Position numbers and translations under genes: made by a program
DNA from: CAKZSB01 sp964573105
Lineage (GTDB): Bacteria; Pseudomonadota; Gammaproteobacteria; Granulosicoccales; Granulosicoccaceae
Assembly (NCBI GenBank): GCA_964573105.1
Contig: CAZNIS010000027.1
Span: 6,005 to 70,004 of the forward strand
Length of the DNA: 64,000 bases
Direction: 5' to 3'
Shown here: positions 17,510 to 27,346 of the stretch, piece after piece
How positions within the stretch are numbered: the first letter of the stretch is position 1
Layout: each line of letters starts with the position of its first letter
Notes under the pieces: generated by a model
Database searches by the model: none
Seen by the model: the letters and a program-made list of their open reading frames with translations, nothing else
Told to the model about the DNA's origin: nothing

Positions 17510-18517
17510 ATGACAACTGACTTCAACCAGCCATCTGATCATTATTACGACGAGTTTGAGCAGAACGGCTACAATGTCTCTGAGCGGGCAATAACAACTG
17601 ACATGTGTGCAGAGTTACTGAGGCAAATCTTGCACTGTGCTCAGGGGCACCAGTCAGACTACATTCTGCAGTCAGACTACCGCATTCATGCGCCGCTACC
17701 ATTATCCTGGCAGTCAAGGCAGGCAATGACAGCCATCATTGAGCCCTACGCAGAGATGCTGCATCGGTTTTTCTCCGATCCGGCGAGTACCCAGGAATCC
17801 GATCTGGTAGAACTGAGCTCAATCACGGTGTTTCCGCACGCTGAAGCCCAAACGATCCATCCGGACGAGCAAAACGAGCATGCTCGCGTAGTCTCTATTT
17901 TTGTCAATCTTTCACCCACAAAAGCTGAATCGGGTGCACTGCAGATCATTCCGGGATCACACAAAGACCTCGACATAAAAAGATCAGCCGAGGAAGCCAG
18001 TGCGGTTATATTACCCGAAGGGTCTGCTGTGTTTATGAATAGTAAGACCTGGCACGGAGGTGGCGGCAATGAAACTCTTGAGTCCATACGCCCGGTTTTT
18101 TACTTTTCGTTCGGCGCGCCAAACTTGCGGGGGCCCACCTACAGTATTCGAGACAGTGTCAAGGGTATGGGTCTGACACTAGCTGATTTTATACCACGGG
18201 ATGGTTTGCGCTACACAGGTTGGGCGGCGGAGTCGCAACCAATGCTTCCGCGCAACCTACAGGTTTATGAGTCCCTGCAACAGAAATCCATATTTATCGC
18301 GATGAATGATGATCAAATCGTGGATCAAATTTCCCTGTCACATTTGCCACTGCCAATGGTAGAGTTATTCCGTGAAATCGTGAGTCAGCAGCCAGCCAAG
18401 ACGTTGGAAGAATACGCTCCTGCACTTGAAATTCAATTGGCCGACGTGATCAATTTTGTCGCCCCGCTTGGCAAGCGTGGATGGCTCTGCTGGAACCCTG
18501 CAGCGAAGCCCGTTTAA
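17510..18517 (+). CDS. Phytanoyl-CoA dioxygenase (PhyH) family protein
   Basis: A 335-residue Fe(II)/2-oxoglutarate dioxygenase-like protein. The facial triad is visible: His and Asp in TIHPDEQ (about residues 118-124) and the distal His in TWHGGGGNE (about 180-188). Between them, LSPTKAESGALQIIPGSHKDL is the typical PhyH strand followed by the GSHK loop. An upstream TTG at 17498 is in frame, but the ATG at 17510 is preferred. Such enzymes hydroxylate small molecules or lipids; the substrate is unknown. The gene is isolated, with long non-coding flanks, so context gives no help. Confidence 0.85.
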   Translation: MTTDFNQPSDHYYDEFEQNGYNVSERAITTDMCAELLRQILHCAQGHQSDYILQSDYRIHAPLPLSWQSRQAMTAIIEPYAEMLHRFFSDPASTQESDLVELSSITVFPHAEAQTIHPDEQNEHARVVSIFVNLSPTKAESGALQIIPGSHKDLDIKRSAEEASAVILPEGSAVFMNSKTWHGGGGNETLESIRPVFYFSFGAPNLRGPTYSIRDSVKGMGLTLADFIPRDGLRYTGWAAESQPMLPRNLQVYESLQQKSIFIAMNDDQIVDQISLSHLPLPMVELFREIVSQQPAKTLEEYAPALEIQLADVINFVAPLGKRGWLCWNPAAKPV

Positions 18518-18986
18518 TTGGCAGCAGCGGCGGATTTGTCAGGCACCGGGTTGGACGATCCGTTCTATTCGTGCAGCTCCGCTCCTACAATTGGAAGGGG
18601 TTTTCAAGGCACTGCGCTAGCGTTTCAATAAGTTATTTAGACAACCATAATAGTTTTATAGTCAGGAAAGGGACGGAATCTGATCAGTGAACAGGAATAC
18701 AGGGCACACGTAAGCTTGCATGCAGATGTGCCGGCAATAGATATAGTGGTGTACGAGTGAGTGAGCGGACAGTTAAGAGCATTTTGCTGTTTGTAAGATT
18801 GACGCAATATCCGAAGACAGGCACCGCTAACAAACCACCGCCGAAGTCCGCTGGTGTAGAGTTGAGTGTACACCGCAGATCTCCCTCCGTAAGGATAGTT
18901 ACTCATCTGGGTGCTGCTTTGTACTGACGCGTGACGAGAATTAATCATGCTGATCCTGCTCTGTAAAGATTTCCCGACTGGGATTG
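18518..18986. other. Intergenic region
   Basis: This 469-bp gap lies between the convergent PhyH gene and the small membrane-protein gene. Short frames are present without homology or ribosome sites. No clear intrinsic terminator was found. Confidence 0.4.
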
Positions 18987-19241
18987 CTATTTTGTGTTAC
19001 TCGAATTGTCTTTTTCTTTTGCCGCATGATGACGTCGTATTTGAATGTGGGCCAGGCCCCACAGTATGGAGAAGATGCCCAGAAATACGGCAAGAGAGAT
19101 GGTAGATAAGTCTCTACCGGCTGGTGTGTACTTACTGCCCAGTGGTAATTCGTCTGCGAAAAAAGCAGTCAATCCCCATATCGTAGAAGCAAGGCCGAGT
19201 ATTATGACGAATAGTGCCCAGATGATTCTTGCTGTATACAA
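18987..19241 (-). CDS. Small two-helix membrane protein
   Basis: An 84-residue protein with hydrophobic segments at about 6-29 and 45-66, separated by a polar loop (DELPLGSKYTPAGRD). The basic tail contains QIRRHHAAKEK. The frame opens with a TTG at 19241 and no good ribosome site, so the start is uncertain. I do not recognise the family. The clean two-helix profile and basic cytosolic tail favour a real protein. Confidence 0.5.
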   Translation of the reverse strand: MYTARIIWALFVIILGLASTIWGLTAFFADELPLGSKYTPAGRDLSTISLAVFLGIFSILWGLAHIQIRRHHAAKEKDNSSNTK

Positions 19242-19712
19242 TTTGTGTCACTTGTTTGTGTGGCGTTTACTTTGATTTAGGCGTTGTCGCAGGATTGTTG
19301 ACGTCATACTAACCAGCATTACTTTGGATGATCAGACCGAATTCGAATTAGCTATTGTGTTTAAAGACCAGTTGCTGGTAATGCGGATTTTGGGGCTGAT
19401 AAGTTATTCTAATAGGTTGAGTGTTGGTGGTCTATGTTTGCACCGTGCCATGACAGTGTAACTGTGGTAGTGGAGTAGTTTCGACAAGGTTTAGCAGGTG
19501 TGTTGGGGTAACTTTGTTAATTCGGTGCTAAAGGGACGGCTAGTACTGTGGTTCTTCCTTTGCGCTGTTTGTAGAGGAATTTGCCAGTGTCTCGGACCAG
19601 TACTTTTGGTTTGTGTGCTATGTGGCTGTGTCAGGTTCGGGTGGATCCTGCGCATGAACTTCGCGTGTGCGCCCGCCCATAGGCGCTGTGGATCTACAAA
19701 CATTTGAAAACA
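19242..19712. other. Intergenic region upstream of the beta-helix gene
   Basis: This T/G-rich stretch of 471 bp has no convincing frame. The Cys-rich 69-residue frame at 19498-19707 looks accidental, with no ribosome-binding site and an odd composition. The promoter of the beta-helix gene should be here. Confidence 0.4.
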
Positions 19713-22145
19713 ATGCGCACTTATTTGGTGACGGGCGATGAGTTGACAGGTAGCCTGTTATCGAAAGCAAGGGAAATTCAAGTGTCACTATCATTATCAA
19801 CTGTACGTTCGGCCTGGATGGGGGTTGTTTTATTCATCTCTCCTGCAGTGTGGTCGGCATGTGATTACAGCCTGGCGGATATCAACGATGGCTGGGGCTG
19901 GAATCCAGTGACCCGACAAAGTTGTCAACCTCGTGTTACAGATGTTGTTGCCGGTGGTGACAATGCACCCGCGAACGTACAGTGCGACTATAGTCAGGCT
20001 GTGCAGAATGACGGTTGGGGCTGGAATGCGCAAACCGGTGCCAGTTGCCGCCCGAACGCGGAAGCGGTAACTGACGTTGCTGATGAGGGCACAACCACCG
20101 GTGTGTCTGTGACTGCGGGTTGCGACTACAGTAATGCTCAGGACAATGGCGGCTGGGGTTGGGACGCGGCAACGGCGAGCAGTTGCCCGCCACAGGCGTC
20201 ACAGGCTGTGATGCCGGCAAGTTGTGATTATTCGGCTGCGGCTCAAAACGGCGGTTGGGGCTGGAACTTCAGCACGGGTGAAAGTTGTCCGCCTGGCGGT
20301 ACTGATGGCGCGCCGGATAGTCACGATTCTGAAACGGATAGCGGCAGCACGAGCGGCGGTATTGCCAGCGAGCCTGTTCACGGCTGTGCGGCCTGCGGCG
20401 CGCTTCCCGCGTTTGTTGCCGATCGATCTGCCAGAGCGAGAACAGTGCATGTCTCTGAGTTTGGTGCGACTGGTGGCGGTGGCGCTGAGCATGTGGCGGT
20501 ACAGCGGGCTGTTAGCGCTGCCGGGGCCGGCGGGCGTGTATTGTTTGAGAGTGGTCGTACTTACAATTTGTGCCAAATGATCACTGCAATGCCGGATCAG
20601 ATTTGGCAACCCAGTAGCGATCGCCCGGCGACGCTGCGTCGATGCGCAGCGCGGGTAACAACGCTCACGGCCGACGTGTCTGCTGGCAGCACCTTGCTGC
20701 CAGTGGCGAGTGTCGGCGGTTTTGAAACCGGGATGTGGGTATCACCGGTGTTGCCCGGGCGCAATGATTTCCCGGCGGGCGAGTTAGTCCATCATCCGAT
20801 ACGTGCGATTAACGCCACGTCGCTGAGTGTACTGCGCGGTATGGAACAACGATACCCGGCCGGGTCTAAGGTCGTTACGTCGTTTAGTCTTGTACGTGGT
20901 GTGGACAATACGATTTTTGAAGGGTTGATATTCGATGGCAATGCTGCCCAGAACGATCACTTCGTTAGTTGGGCCAGGCACAGTTCGCTGTGGCTGGCCG
21001 GGCAGGGTGGCGTTGTGCGACACAATCGATTCATCAACTCGCAGGGCGAGGCTATTACCGCGCAGGGGCAGGGCACCACGATTGAGTACAACGAATTCGA
21101 TCAACTAAACGGCTCTGCCGTTCATTTGAGCGACGCGCGCGATACCACTATTCGTGGCAATCACATCCGTAACACCAATCAACGCGCAGCAAGAGTGCAT
21201 CACTCTGAAGCAGCTATTACCTGGTCCACGGCCAATCGTAATATCACGGTCGAGCAGAACTGCTTGCGGGATACACCGGTCGCAGCCTTCGGTGAGATTA
21301 ATGTACACGGGCGCAACGATGGTGCAACGATTCGCGCCAATCAGATCTGCCGCACAGGGTCGCTGTTGCTCGCTCGCACGGTAGAGAACCTTTCCTTAAA
21401 CCTGTCTTTCAATAACAATGTGGCGGAGCAGGCGGGCTCAGTGGTGGTGACTGGTTTGCGTGGAACGACGCTTGCCGATGTTGAGTTGCGTGATAATCGC
21501 TTTGACGATACTACCATCGAGGCCACTGACACTCGTCGCCTGCTGGTCGATGGCAATCGCTTCTCGCTGTCTTCAGATGATGCCGACGCTCTGGCAGTCA
21601 GTGGTGGTCTGGATACCACTCTTGTTAACAACCACATTACCGGCGGGCGCCACGCGATTACAATCACTCATTCCAACCGAAAGCTGACGACAACGACCAC
21701 CATCGATGGCAATACCTTGCTGCAACAGTCTGACAGCGGATTGCTGGTGGGCAATCGCGCCACCATTGATAGCGAGAATCTCCGCCAGAGCGATTTCAGA
21801 GCCGTCAGTGCCAACGGCAATACCGTCAGCAGCAACCAGATCACCGCAGGACGTGCGGCGGTGGAGTTGGGGCGCGGTGCCAGTTTCAGTAATGGATGCG
21901 TCGAATCAAACGCGCAAGGTATTCGGCTGCATGGTTATGCCGGTTCACTGCTGACACCACTTGCGCGCGTCACCGGCAACGATATCGATTCCGCCGGTGT
22001 TTCGATCGTCGCAAGTCCGCCTTATACCGCAGGAATTGATATGGCTGGCAATGCGGCGACCAACGGTGTGGTGCCTTCACTCCTTGCCGCAAACCCTGGA
22101 GCGCAGGCCCCCGGTCCGTTAGCGAACGGTTGCACTAATCGGTAG
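19713..22145 (+). CDS. Secreted beta-helix protein with four Cys/GWGW modules
   Basis: A protein of about 810 residues. A hydrophobic export segment (SAWMGVVLFISPAVWSA) precedes four modules of about 25 residues with the pattern CDYS-x-A-x(3)-[ND]-[DG]-GWGW-[ND]-x(4-6)-SC-x-P. A Ser/Gly/Asp-rich linker is followed from about 240 by a right-handed parallel beta-helix of the pectate-lyase-like type. The helix shows recurring IRGNHI, VEQNCL, LRDNRF and VDGNRF rungs with Asn ladders. No catalytic set for a specific lyase is evident, so it may bind or cleave polysaccharide or be structural. The start could also be the TTG at 19704. Its 3' end nearly touches that of the next gene, which also encodes a beta-helix. 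Confidence 0.8.
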   Translation: MRTYLVTGDELTGSLLSKAREIQVSLSLSTVRSAWMGVVLFISPAVWSACDYSLADINDGWGWNPVTRQSCQPRVTDVVAGGDNAPANVQCDYSQAVQNDGWGWNAQTGASCRPNAEAVTDVADEGTTTGVSVTAGCDYSNAQDNGGWGWDAATASSCPPQASQAVMPASCDYSAAAQNGGWGWNFSTGESCPPGGTDGAPDSHDSETDSGSTSGGIASEPVHGCAACGALPAFVADRSARARTVHVSEFGATGGGGAEHVAVQRAVSAAGAGGRVLFESGRTYNLCQMITAMPDQIWQPSSDRPATLRRCAARVTTLTADVSAGSTLLPVASVGGFETGMWVSPVLPGRNDFPAGELVHHPIRAINATSLSVLRGMEQRYPAGSKVVTSFSLVRGVDNTIFEGLIFDGNAAQNDHFVSWARHSSLWLAGQGGVVRHNRFINSQGEAITAQGQGTTIEYNEFDQLNGSAVHLSDARDTTIRGNHIRNTNQRAARVHHSEAAITWSTANRNITVEQNCLRDTPVAAFGEINVHGRNDGATIRANQICRTGSLLLARTVENLSLNLSFNNNVAEQAGSVVVTGLRGTTLADVELRDNRFDDTTIEATDTRRLLVDGNRFSLSSDDADALAVSGGLDTTLVNNHITGGRHAITITHSNRKLTTTTTIDGNTLLQQSDSGLLVGNRATIDSENLRQSDFRAVSANGNTVSSNQITAGRAAVELGRGASFSNGCVESNAQGIRLHGYAGSLLTPLARVTGNDIDSAGVSIVASPPYTAGIDMAGNAATNGVVPSLLAANPGAQAPGPLANGCTNR

Positions 22146-22159
22146 GGTGCCGGGATAGT

Positions 22160-23944
22160 TCACTGGTCCGTGCAGGCCCCCTGGTGAGGGCTGCCCACAG
22201 TCTGTTGTGCGTAGGGAATACAGATTTGCTCGGGGCCAGTCAGTTGTTTCCTGAACACGCAAAGTGGCGTGTTTGCCGAGGATTCAGCCGTTGACATGAG
22301 GATGTCGGTTTTGCCGGAAGTATTGTTGGGAACCTGTACTTCCCCGAAGTAATAATTGCCACCCATGACGGTATCGTTGCTGGTTACCGATCGCCATGAG
22401 TTAATCACGGTATTGCAGCTCACCGTTTGCTGGTGGCCCAGAAACATGCCCCATATTTTTGAATCGACGACTACGTTATTTGTCCAGGTATGGCTATGTG
22501 TCGTATCCAGATCGAGCATTGCATGGCCGGAGTGACTGTTGTCAGAGCCGATATCGTAGAGGATATTGCCGGATATATTTATCGAATGCGTGTTGTCACC
22601 GCCGATATTGATTCCGCGGTCGTTGCTCATGATGATGTTGTCTTTAATCGTGACGTAGCTGACATCCCTGCCGCAACAAATGTTAATGCCGCCTCCCCAG
22701 CTTGTACCGCCCAGCGTTGGGTCCGTCGCTCTGGCACCCCAGATTCGATTGCCGATCACACGGATACTTTGATCATCCGACGGGCCGGTGCCACCGCCCT
22801 TAATGTCAAAGCGGCCCTCTGCGCGTGAACAGTTTCCGGCAGGGTCGCTATTGCCAGCGCAGTCGGTATACATGGCGCTGGTTAGATAAAAATCGTTGTT
22901 AGCGACCAGCGTTCCGGGGAATGTCAGATTGCCTTTGCTGGCTGCCAGCGTAACCAATTGCAGGCTATCGGTGCAGTCGTAAACTTCGTTGCCGACGACC
23001 TGATTGCCGCTGACGGTTTGACCCGGGTCGCCCTCAATGTTGATGCAGTTGCTGTCACCATCGGTCAGTACGGTGTTTCGAACAACATTATTTTGCAGCA
23101 GGTTGCGGTGCGATCCGTGGATTCGTATGGCAACCCGACCACCCTCGACCAGTGATCGGTGGACTACATTGTTTGATGATTCATTGACCATCTCGATGCT
23201 GCGATTGGCAAGACTGGTGGCGGAGTCTTCGTTGATGACAGAAATGCCGTCGATCACCCAATGGCTGGCATTCGATAAGCGGATTTTTGAAACTACTGTT
23301 CTTGCGTCGGGTGCTTGTTGAACAGTGTTTGTCAGCGTCTCTGGCCAGTCTGCAAGCTGGCGTAGAATTCTTGGTTTGTCCGCGCTGCCACTGCTGGACA
23401 GGTTGACGGTGCCAGCGGCCCGATAGTCGCCGGGTTTGATACAGAAAATGCGGATATCGGGGTTGTTGATGTCTGCCAGGTCCTGCACCGACTCAATAAT
23501 TCTCACATCCATAGCACCGGGATCGCAGGCTGCGGTGGCGATGATCCGGTTGTACTGATTCGTCGTATTTACCGCTGTGGGTTCTGGGGCGGTTTGCGGT
23601 TGTCCGGGCGTAACGGGTGCTTCAACACCGGGATCAATTGGTTGGCTTGTCTCTGATCCGGGCGCGATTGGTGTTGGTTGCTCTACGTTTGAATCGCTCG
23701 GGCCCGCGGGGTTGGTTTGATCGGTAGATTCGTTGTCTGGTGTCAACTGATCCGACTCTTCCGCTTCTACGGCCGATCTTAGGATTGAGATTGTGGGGTG
23801 GCCCGGGGTGGATAGTTCTAGCGTAGATAGTTCTGGCGTAGAGAGTTCTACCACAGAGAGCTCGTCTGCAGGCAGAGCGGCCGAGAATAGAGTGACCGAG
23901 CTAAATACGGCGACTAGGGTCGAGATGTATCTGGACATTGGCAT
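22160..23944 (-). CDS. Secreted right-handed beta-helix protein
   Basis: A 594-residue protein. The N-terminal signal peptide (YISTLVAVFSSVTLFSAALPA) is followed by a short tandem of VELSTPELSTLELSTP type, then a Pro/Glu/Thr-rich linker (about 60-125) and a beta-helix domain. Rung motifs include LLQNNVVRN, VSGNQVVGNEVYD, IRVIGNRIWG and INISGNILYD. Several Cys residues (for example CINIEG, INICCGRD, DCAGNSDPAGNCSR) could form disulfides outside the cytosol. It resembles bacterial parallel beta-helix enzymes acting on polysaccharide, but substrate and activity are unknown. It is convergent with the preceding gene, 14 bp apart. Confidence 0.8.
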   Translation of the reverse strand: MPMSRYISTLVAVFSSVTLFSAALPADELSVVELSTPELSTLELSTPGHPTISILRSAVEAEESDQLTPDNESTDQTNPAGPSDSNVEQPTPIAPGSETSQPIDPGVEAPVTPGQPQTAPEPTAVNTTNQYNRIIATAACDPGAMDVRIIESVQDLADINNPDIRIFCIKPGDYRAAGTVNLSSSGSADKPRILRQLADWPETLTNTVQQAPDARTVVSKIRLSNASHWVIDGISVINEDSATSLANRSIEMVNESSNNVVHRSLVEGGRVAIRIHGSHRNLLQNNVVRNTVLTDGDSNCINIEGDPGQTVSGNQVVGNEVYDCTDSLQLVTLAASKGNLTFPGTLVANNDFYLTSAMYTDCAGNSDPAGNCSRAEGRFDIKGGGTGPSDDQSIRVIGNRIWGARATDPTLGGTSWGGGINICCGRDVSYVTIKDNIIMSNDRGINIGGDNTHSINISGNILYDIGSDNSHSGHAMLDLDTTHSHTWTNNVVVDSKIWGMFLGHQQTVSCNTVINSWRSVTSNDTVMGGNYYFGEVQVPNNTSGKTDILMSTAESSANTPLCVFRKQLTGPEQICIPYAQQTVGSPHQGACTDQ

Positions 23945-24451
23945 CGGGCGTACTGATTTCCCCGTAGGCTATCGCGATTTTTTAAATTGTGAAGTGTCTT
24001 TCCTGGCGTTTCACAAGATATCGATATGGGTTGGGTGACATTAATAGGTACTAGTCGGGCGTCAGGGGCAATCCTTGATTGGGCGGGATGGACTGGAAGC
24101 CTGTCAATCCCGGCGCGAAAGGGGTGCCTGCGTGGCCTGTATGGCTGTTGTGAAAATTTGTAAACTGCAACATCGACATCGTATGACCAGGCACTGACTT
24201 TTGACAGGTGTCCGGGCAAAAAAGTGTCCGTCGATGACGGTGGGCTTCGTGTTTGCCCGCTCGCTTGTCGAGGCTGAAGGGGGTGCGTGTTTCAGCTTGT
24301 CGTTTGGCAGAAGCTGCGTGAGAAGCTGGTGTGCGTTGATTCACATTTCTGGTAGTGGCTGCTATGGAACAACAGCATCACTCTGTCACACTCAGTCGCG
24401 TTAATGTGACCCCTTTGTCTGCCCTTCTCGCGACTGTCTCCGGAGTTTGCT
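23945..24451. other. Intergenic region between divergent secreted-protein genes
   Basis: A 507-bp gap holding the leader regions of the beta-helix gene (leftward) and the exported protein gene (rightward). Frames present are short and lack family motifs. Confidence 0.4.
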
Positions 24452-26035
24452 GTGCGCGCTATTTGCCTGCTCGTTGTCTCTGCCGTGATGCTTTCGGCCT
24501 CGGTAGCTCACGCCAATTTTGACCGCGCGCGCGACTTGATCGCGCTGCACTACGACCATGCCCCCGATCGCGATGACGCGCATGCGGCGGTGGCCGGTTT
24601 GATGGTTACCCGTTCACTGCAATTACAGGTCATTGTCGTGGGTGGGGCCTACGGGCGGTGGAACGCTGATCGCTATGACGCCGGGTCTGAGGCGGTAATG
24701 GATGCGACCTGGGGTGCGGACTGGTTGAACGCTCACAGCAACGGGCAAGCGGCATTGACAACCAGCCTGGCGCGCTGGTCGCAGACGCTTCGGGCCGGTG
24801 CGGATGTCTGGGTGGCGGAAGGTGGACAGTCGGATTTTACGGCAAGCCTGGTCCGGCGAATTCAGCAGGATTTACCGGGTATCGACACAAGAAATCGCAT
24901 TCATGTCATTCAACACAGTGACTGGAACGAGGTGCACGCAGACCAGCAGGAGCTTGATTACACGCGCAACAATACTGATTACATCCGGATTGAAGATGGC
25001 AACTTCGCGAACTCCACGGCTGACCTCAATCAACAGAGTCAGGCGTTTGTCGATACTGTGCTCGCAAGCCAGTATGCCTCTGCCTGGCAAGCGGCGTTCG
25101 ATTATCTTAGCCCCGGTGAAAAGCTGGATTTTTCCGATGCGGTCGAGTTACTGCACATTGTTGGCGTGGGGCTCGATCAGGTGCGCACGCCCGACGATTT
25201 TGCCGCGCGTTTCATCGGCGATGGTGCCGTCAGCTATCAGCCTCCATCCATGCCTATGTACTGGAGTGATTCCTATTCGGTAGACGGGCAGTGCTTTTGT
25301 GATACCAACTTTGACCACGCTCTGGATACCATTCTGGTAGACACACCGTTGGGATCACTCTCGGTGGTACGTATTTGCGATGACATACGGCAACGCTACG
25401 GTGAAGGAAGCGGCAGTGGACGTCTGTATTACAACACTGTCCAATGTGGTCACGGACCGATCAATGATGCACCGGATGAAGTGCGCTGCCCGGGTTTTTT
25501 AACGGATAGCACCGGCAGCGTACAGGAATACAGTTGTGCAGCCACGGGCGCGCGATGGAATCTTGAGCGTCTGTACGGCAATTCCAGCAATGACACTGGC
25601 GAGAGCGACGCTGACAATCCGCCTGATAACAACGATCAAACTGATGCAGGCAACAGTGGCTCAGGTGATGCGGCGGATGAGGATGGTGATGCCAGTGGTG
25701 ATGCCAGTGGTGATGGTTCTGGCGCAGTTCCGAATGATGATGGATCGTTTCCCGTTTGCGTGGCCGCGGATAGCGATCCGGATGGTGACGGGTTTGGCTG
25801 GGAAGACGGTCGCAGCTGTACTATGCCAGTGGATTCAGCCGATGTGCCCGGGACGGATCAGGACGTTGGAAACAACGTTGGCACAAGCGACGATGATCCT
25901 GCGAATGATGACGGACAGGATGGCGCCAATGAGGCGAACCGTGATGCGATCGGTGTTGGTCCGTTTTCAGTGTGGTGGCTTTTGCTATGTGCCAGTATCA
26001 CGCGGCTGAAGCGGGTGCGTACGATTTGGATATGA
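24452..26035 (+). CDS. Exported protein with DGDGFGWE Cys module and hydrophobic tail
   Basis: A 527-residue protein starting at GTG 24452, with GGAG at 24442-24445 six bases upstream. Signal peptide residues are 1-22 (ending SVAHA). The N-terminal 370-residue domain opens with YDHAPDRDDAHAAVAG and VIVVGGAYGRW, loosely reminiscent of the Asp-rich start of nucleoside-hydrolase-like folds; I do not recognise the family. An acidic Asp/Gly/Asn linker of about 90 residues includes a GDASGDASGDGSG tandem. The Cys module is CVAADSDPDGDGFGWEDG followed by RSC, related to the GWGW modules of the nearby beta-helix protein. The tail GVGPFSVWWLLLCASITRLKR looks like a C-terminal sorting or anchor signal. 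Confidence 0.78.
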   Translation: MRAICLLVVSAVMLSASVAHANFDRARDLIALHYDHAPDRDDAHAAVAGLMVTRSLQLQVIVVGGAYGRWNADRYDAGSEAVMDATWGADWLNAHSNGQAALTTSLARWSQTLRAGADVWVAEGGQSDFTASLVRRIQQDLPGIDTRNRIHVIQHSDWNEVHADQQELDYTRNNTDYIRIEDGNFANSTADLNQQSQAFVDTVLASQYASAWQAAFDYLSPGEKLDFSDAVELLHIVGVGLDQVRTPDDFAARFIGDGAVSYQPPSMPMYWSDSYSVDGQCFCDTNFDHALDTILVDTPLGSLSVVRICDDIRQRYGEGSGSGRLYYNTVQCGHGPINDAPDEVRCPGFLTDSTGSVQEYSCAATGARWNLERLYGNSSNDTGESDADNPPDNNDQTDAGNSGSGDAADEDGDASGDASGDGSGAVPNDDGSFPVCVAADSDPDGDGFGWEDGRSCTMPVDSADVPGTDQDVGNNVGTSDDDPANDDGQDGANEANRDAIGVGPFSVWWLLLCASITRLKRVRTIWI

Positions 26036-26170
26036 TGCTGGATGCTGACGACTTTTTTTGCCTGGCTTGTGGTTGAGCCAGGCGGCGAAGGGCGAGGCTG
26101 AAGTTACAACCTCGGCTCTTCGATTGATTTCGGCTGCACGGACTGCAAAAAGTCCATATACGGCGACACC

Positions 26171-27346
26171 TCAGGCAACAAGCTGTGCGTAGATTTCAGG
26201 ATCGGTGGCGCCCTCCGAGCCGATGACCAGAACCCTTGAATCGTCGGTAAGTTGCAGCGCTGTGCCGAGTGCGGGTTGACGGCATGCGGCAATCAACGCC
26301 GCCATGCCGCACACAGCGCTCTCGCCTGCGACAATGGCCGGATCGCCGTTGTCGGGTTTGGCCAGCAGCTTCATGGTGGGGGCCACCAGTGACTCGGGGA
26401 TTGACAGATAATCACCGGCCTCATATGCCAGAACGTCCCATGCCAGTGCCGATGGCTCGCCACAGGAGAGGCCGGCCATTAGTGTTTCTTCGTGAATGGG
26501 CACCGTGGTCGCGTGTCCGCTGCCCGCGCTTGCCAGCAGACAAGCGGCGAGTTCCGGCTCGACCACAACGATGCGAAAGTCATTGCCATAGTGCTGGCGT
26601 AATCTAGCCGAGACCCCAGCCGCCAGGCCGCCGACACCACCCTGGACAAAGACATGTGTGGGTGCCTGAGGCATCTGCTCTGCCACTTCATCGATCATCA
26701 CGCCGTAGCCTGACATAACGTCTCTGGGTGGTTCTGTGTAGCCCTCCCACGAGGTGTCTGAGACGGCGAACCATCCGTTTTCGTCGGCCTCGCGACGCGC
26801 CTCGCGCACGGACATATCGTAGTCACCGTCAACCCGGATAACTTCTGCACCATACTTTGCGATGGCATCGGCGCGGCTGTCGGATACTTCGCGATGAATG
26901 TAGATGCGACAGGTTGCGCCAAAATTGCCGGCGCCCCACGCTAGTGAGCGGCCGTGGTTGCCATCGGTGGCAGATACCAGCGTGATGGTGGCTGCCTGTT
27001 CGGCCAGTGCACCGCTGCGGATCTCCTCCGTTGAGACTTCACGACCGAGCATGGTGGACAGTTCGCGCCGCAATATTCTAAGTGCTGCATAGGCGCCACC
27101 CAGCGCCTTGAAACTGCCAAGCCCGAAGCGTGGCCCTTCGTCTTTATAGAAAATTTGCCCGACGCCAATTTCCCTGGCAAGGTTAGACAGCTGGTATAGC
27201 TGCGTGGGGGCGTAGCCCTGCCATTGCGTGATTTCATTAAAGGCGGTGGCGAAGTTGTCTGGCGTCAGTGTGGTCGTGGCACCTTTTCCTGGCTGACAAT
27301 CAACCGCCGTATGGGCGAGTGTGGCCGAATCGAAGTGTGGATTCAT
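26171..27346 (-). CDS. dpaL: Diaminopropionate ammonia-lyase
   Basis: A 391-residue PLP enzyme of fold type II that converts 2,3-diaminopropionate to pyruvate and two ammonia. The Schiff-base Lys lies in RFGLGSFKALGGAYA, and the Asn-containing ATDGNHGRSLAWGA is typical. The Gly-rich phosphate loop is QGGVGGLAAGVSA. Length and the terminal VIGSEGATDPEIY match the family. The ATG at 27346 is chosen because it overlaps the stop of the upstream M20 gene as TAATG; the frame extends further but would overlap deeply. Translational coupling with the M20 hydrolase suggests they process one substrate. Confidence 0.92.
   Translation of the reverse strand: MNPHFDSATLAHTAVDCQPGKGATTTLTPDNFATAFNEITQWQGYAPTQLYQLSNLAREIGVGQIFYKDEGPRFGLGSFKALGGAYAALRILRRELSTMLGREVSTEEIRSGALAEQAATITLVSATDGNHGRSLAWGAGNFGATCRIYIHREVSDSRADAIAKYGAEVIRVDGDYDMSVREARREADENGWFAVSDTSWEGYTEPPRDVMSGYGVMIDEVAEQMPQAPTHVFVQGGVGGLAAGVSARLRQHYGNDFRIVVVEPELAACLLASAGSGHATTVPIHEETLMAGLSCGEPSALAWDVLAYEAGDYLSIPESLVAPTMKLLAKPDNGDPAIVAGESAVCGMAALIAACRQPALGTALQLTDDSRVLVIGSEGATDPEIYAQLVA

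Noticed and set aside
19498..19707. Cys-rich 69-residue peptide gene
   Set aside because: No ribosome site, and its composition reflects the T/G-rich DNA.
26060..26083. Rho-independent terminator between the exported-protein gene and dpaL
   Set aside because: GCCTGGCT/AGCCAGGC forms a good stem, but the T-run lies on the wrong side (before the stem on the plus strand), giving A-residues after the stem on the minus-strand transcript.
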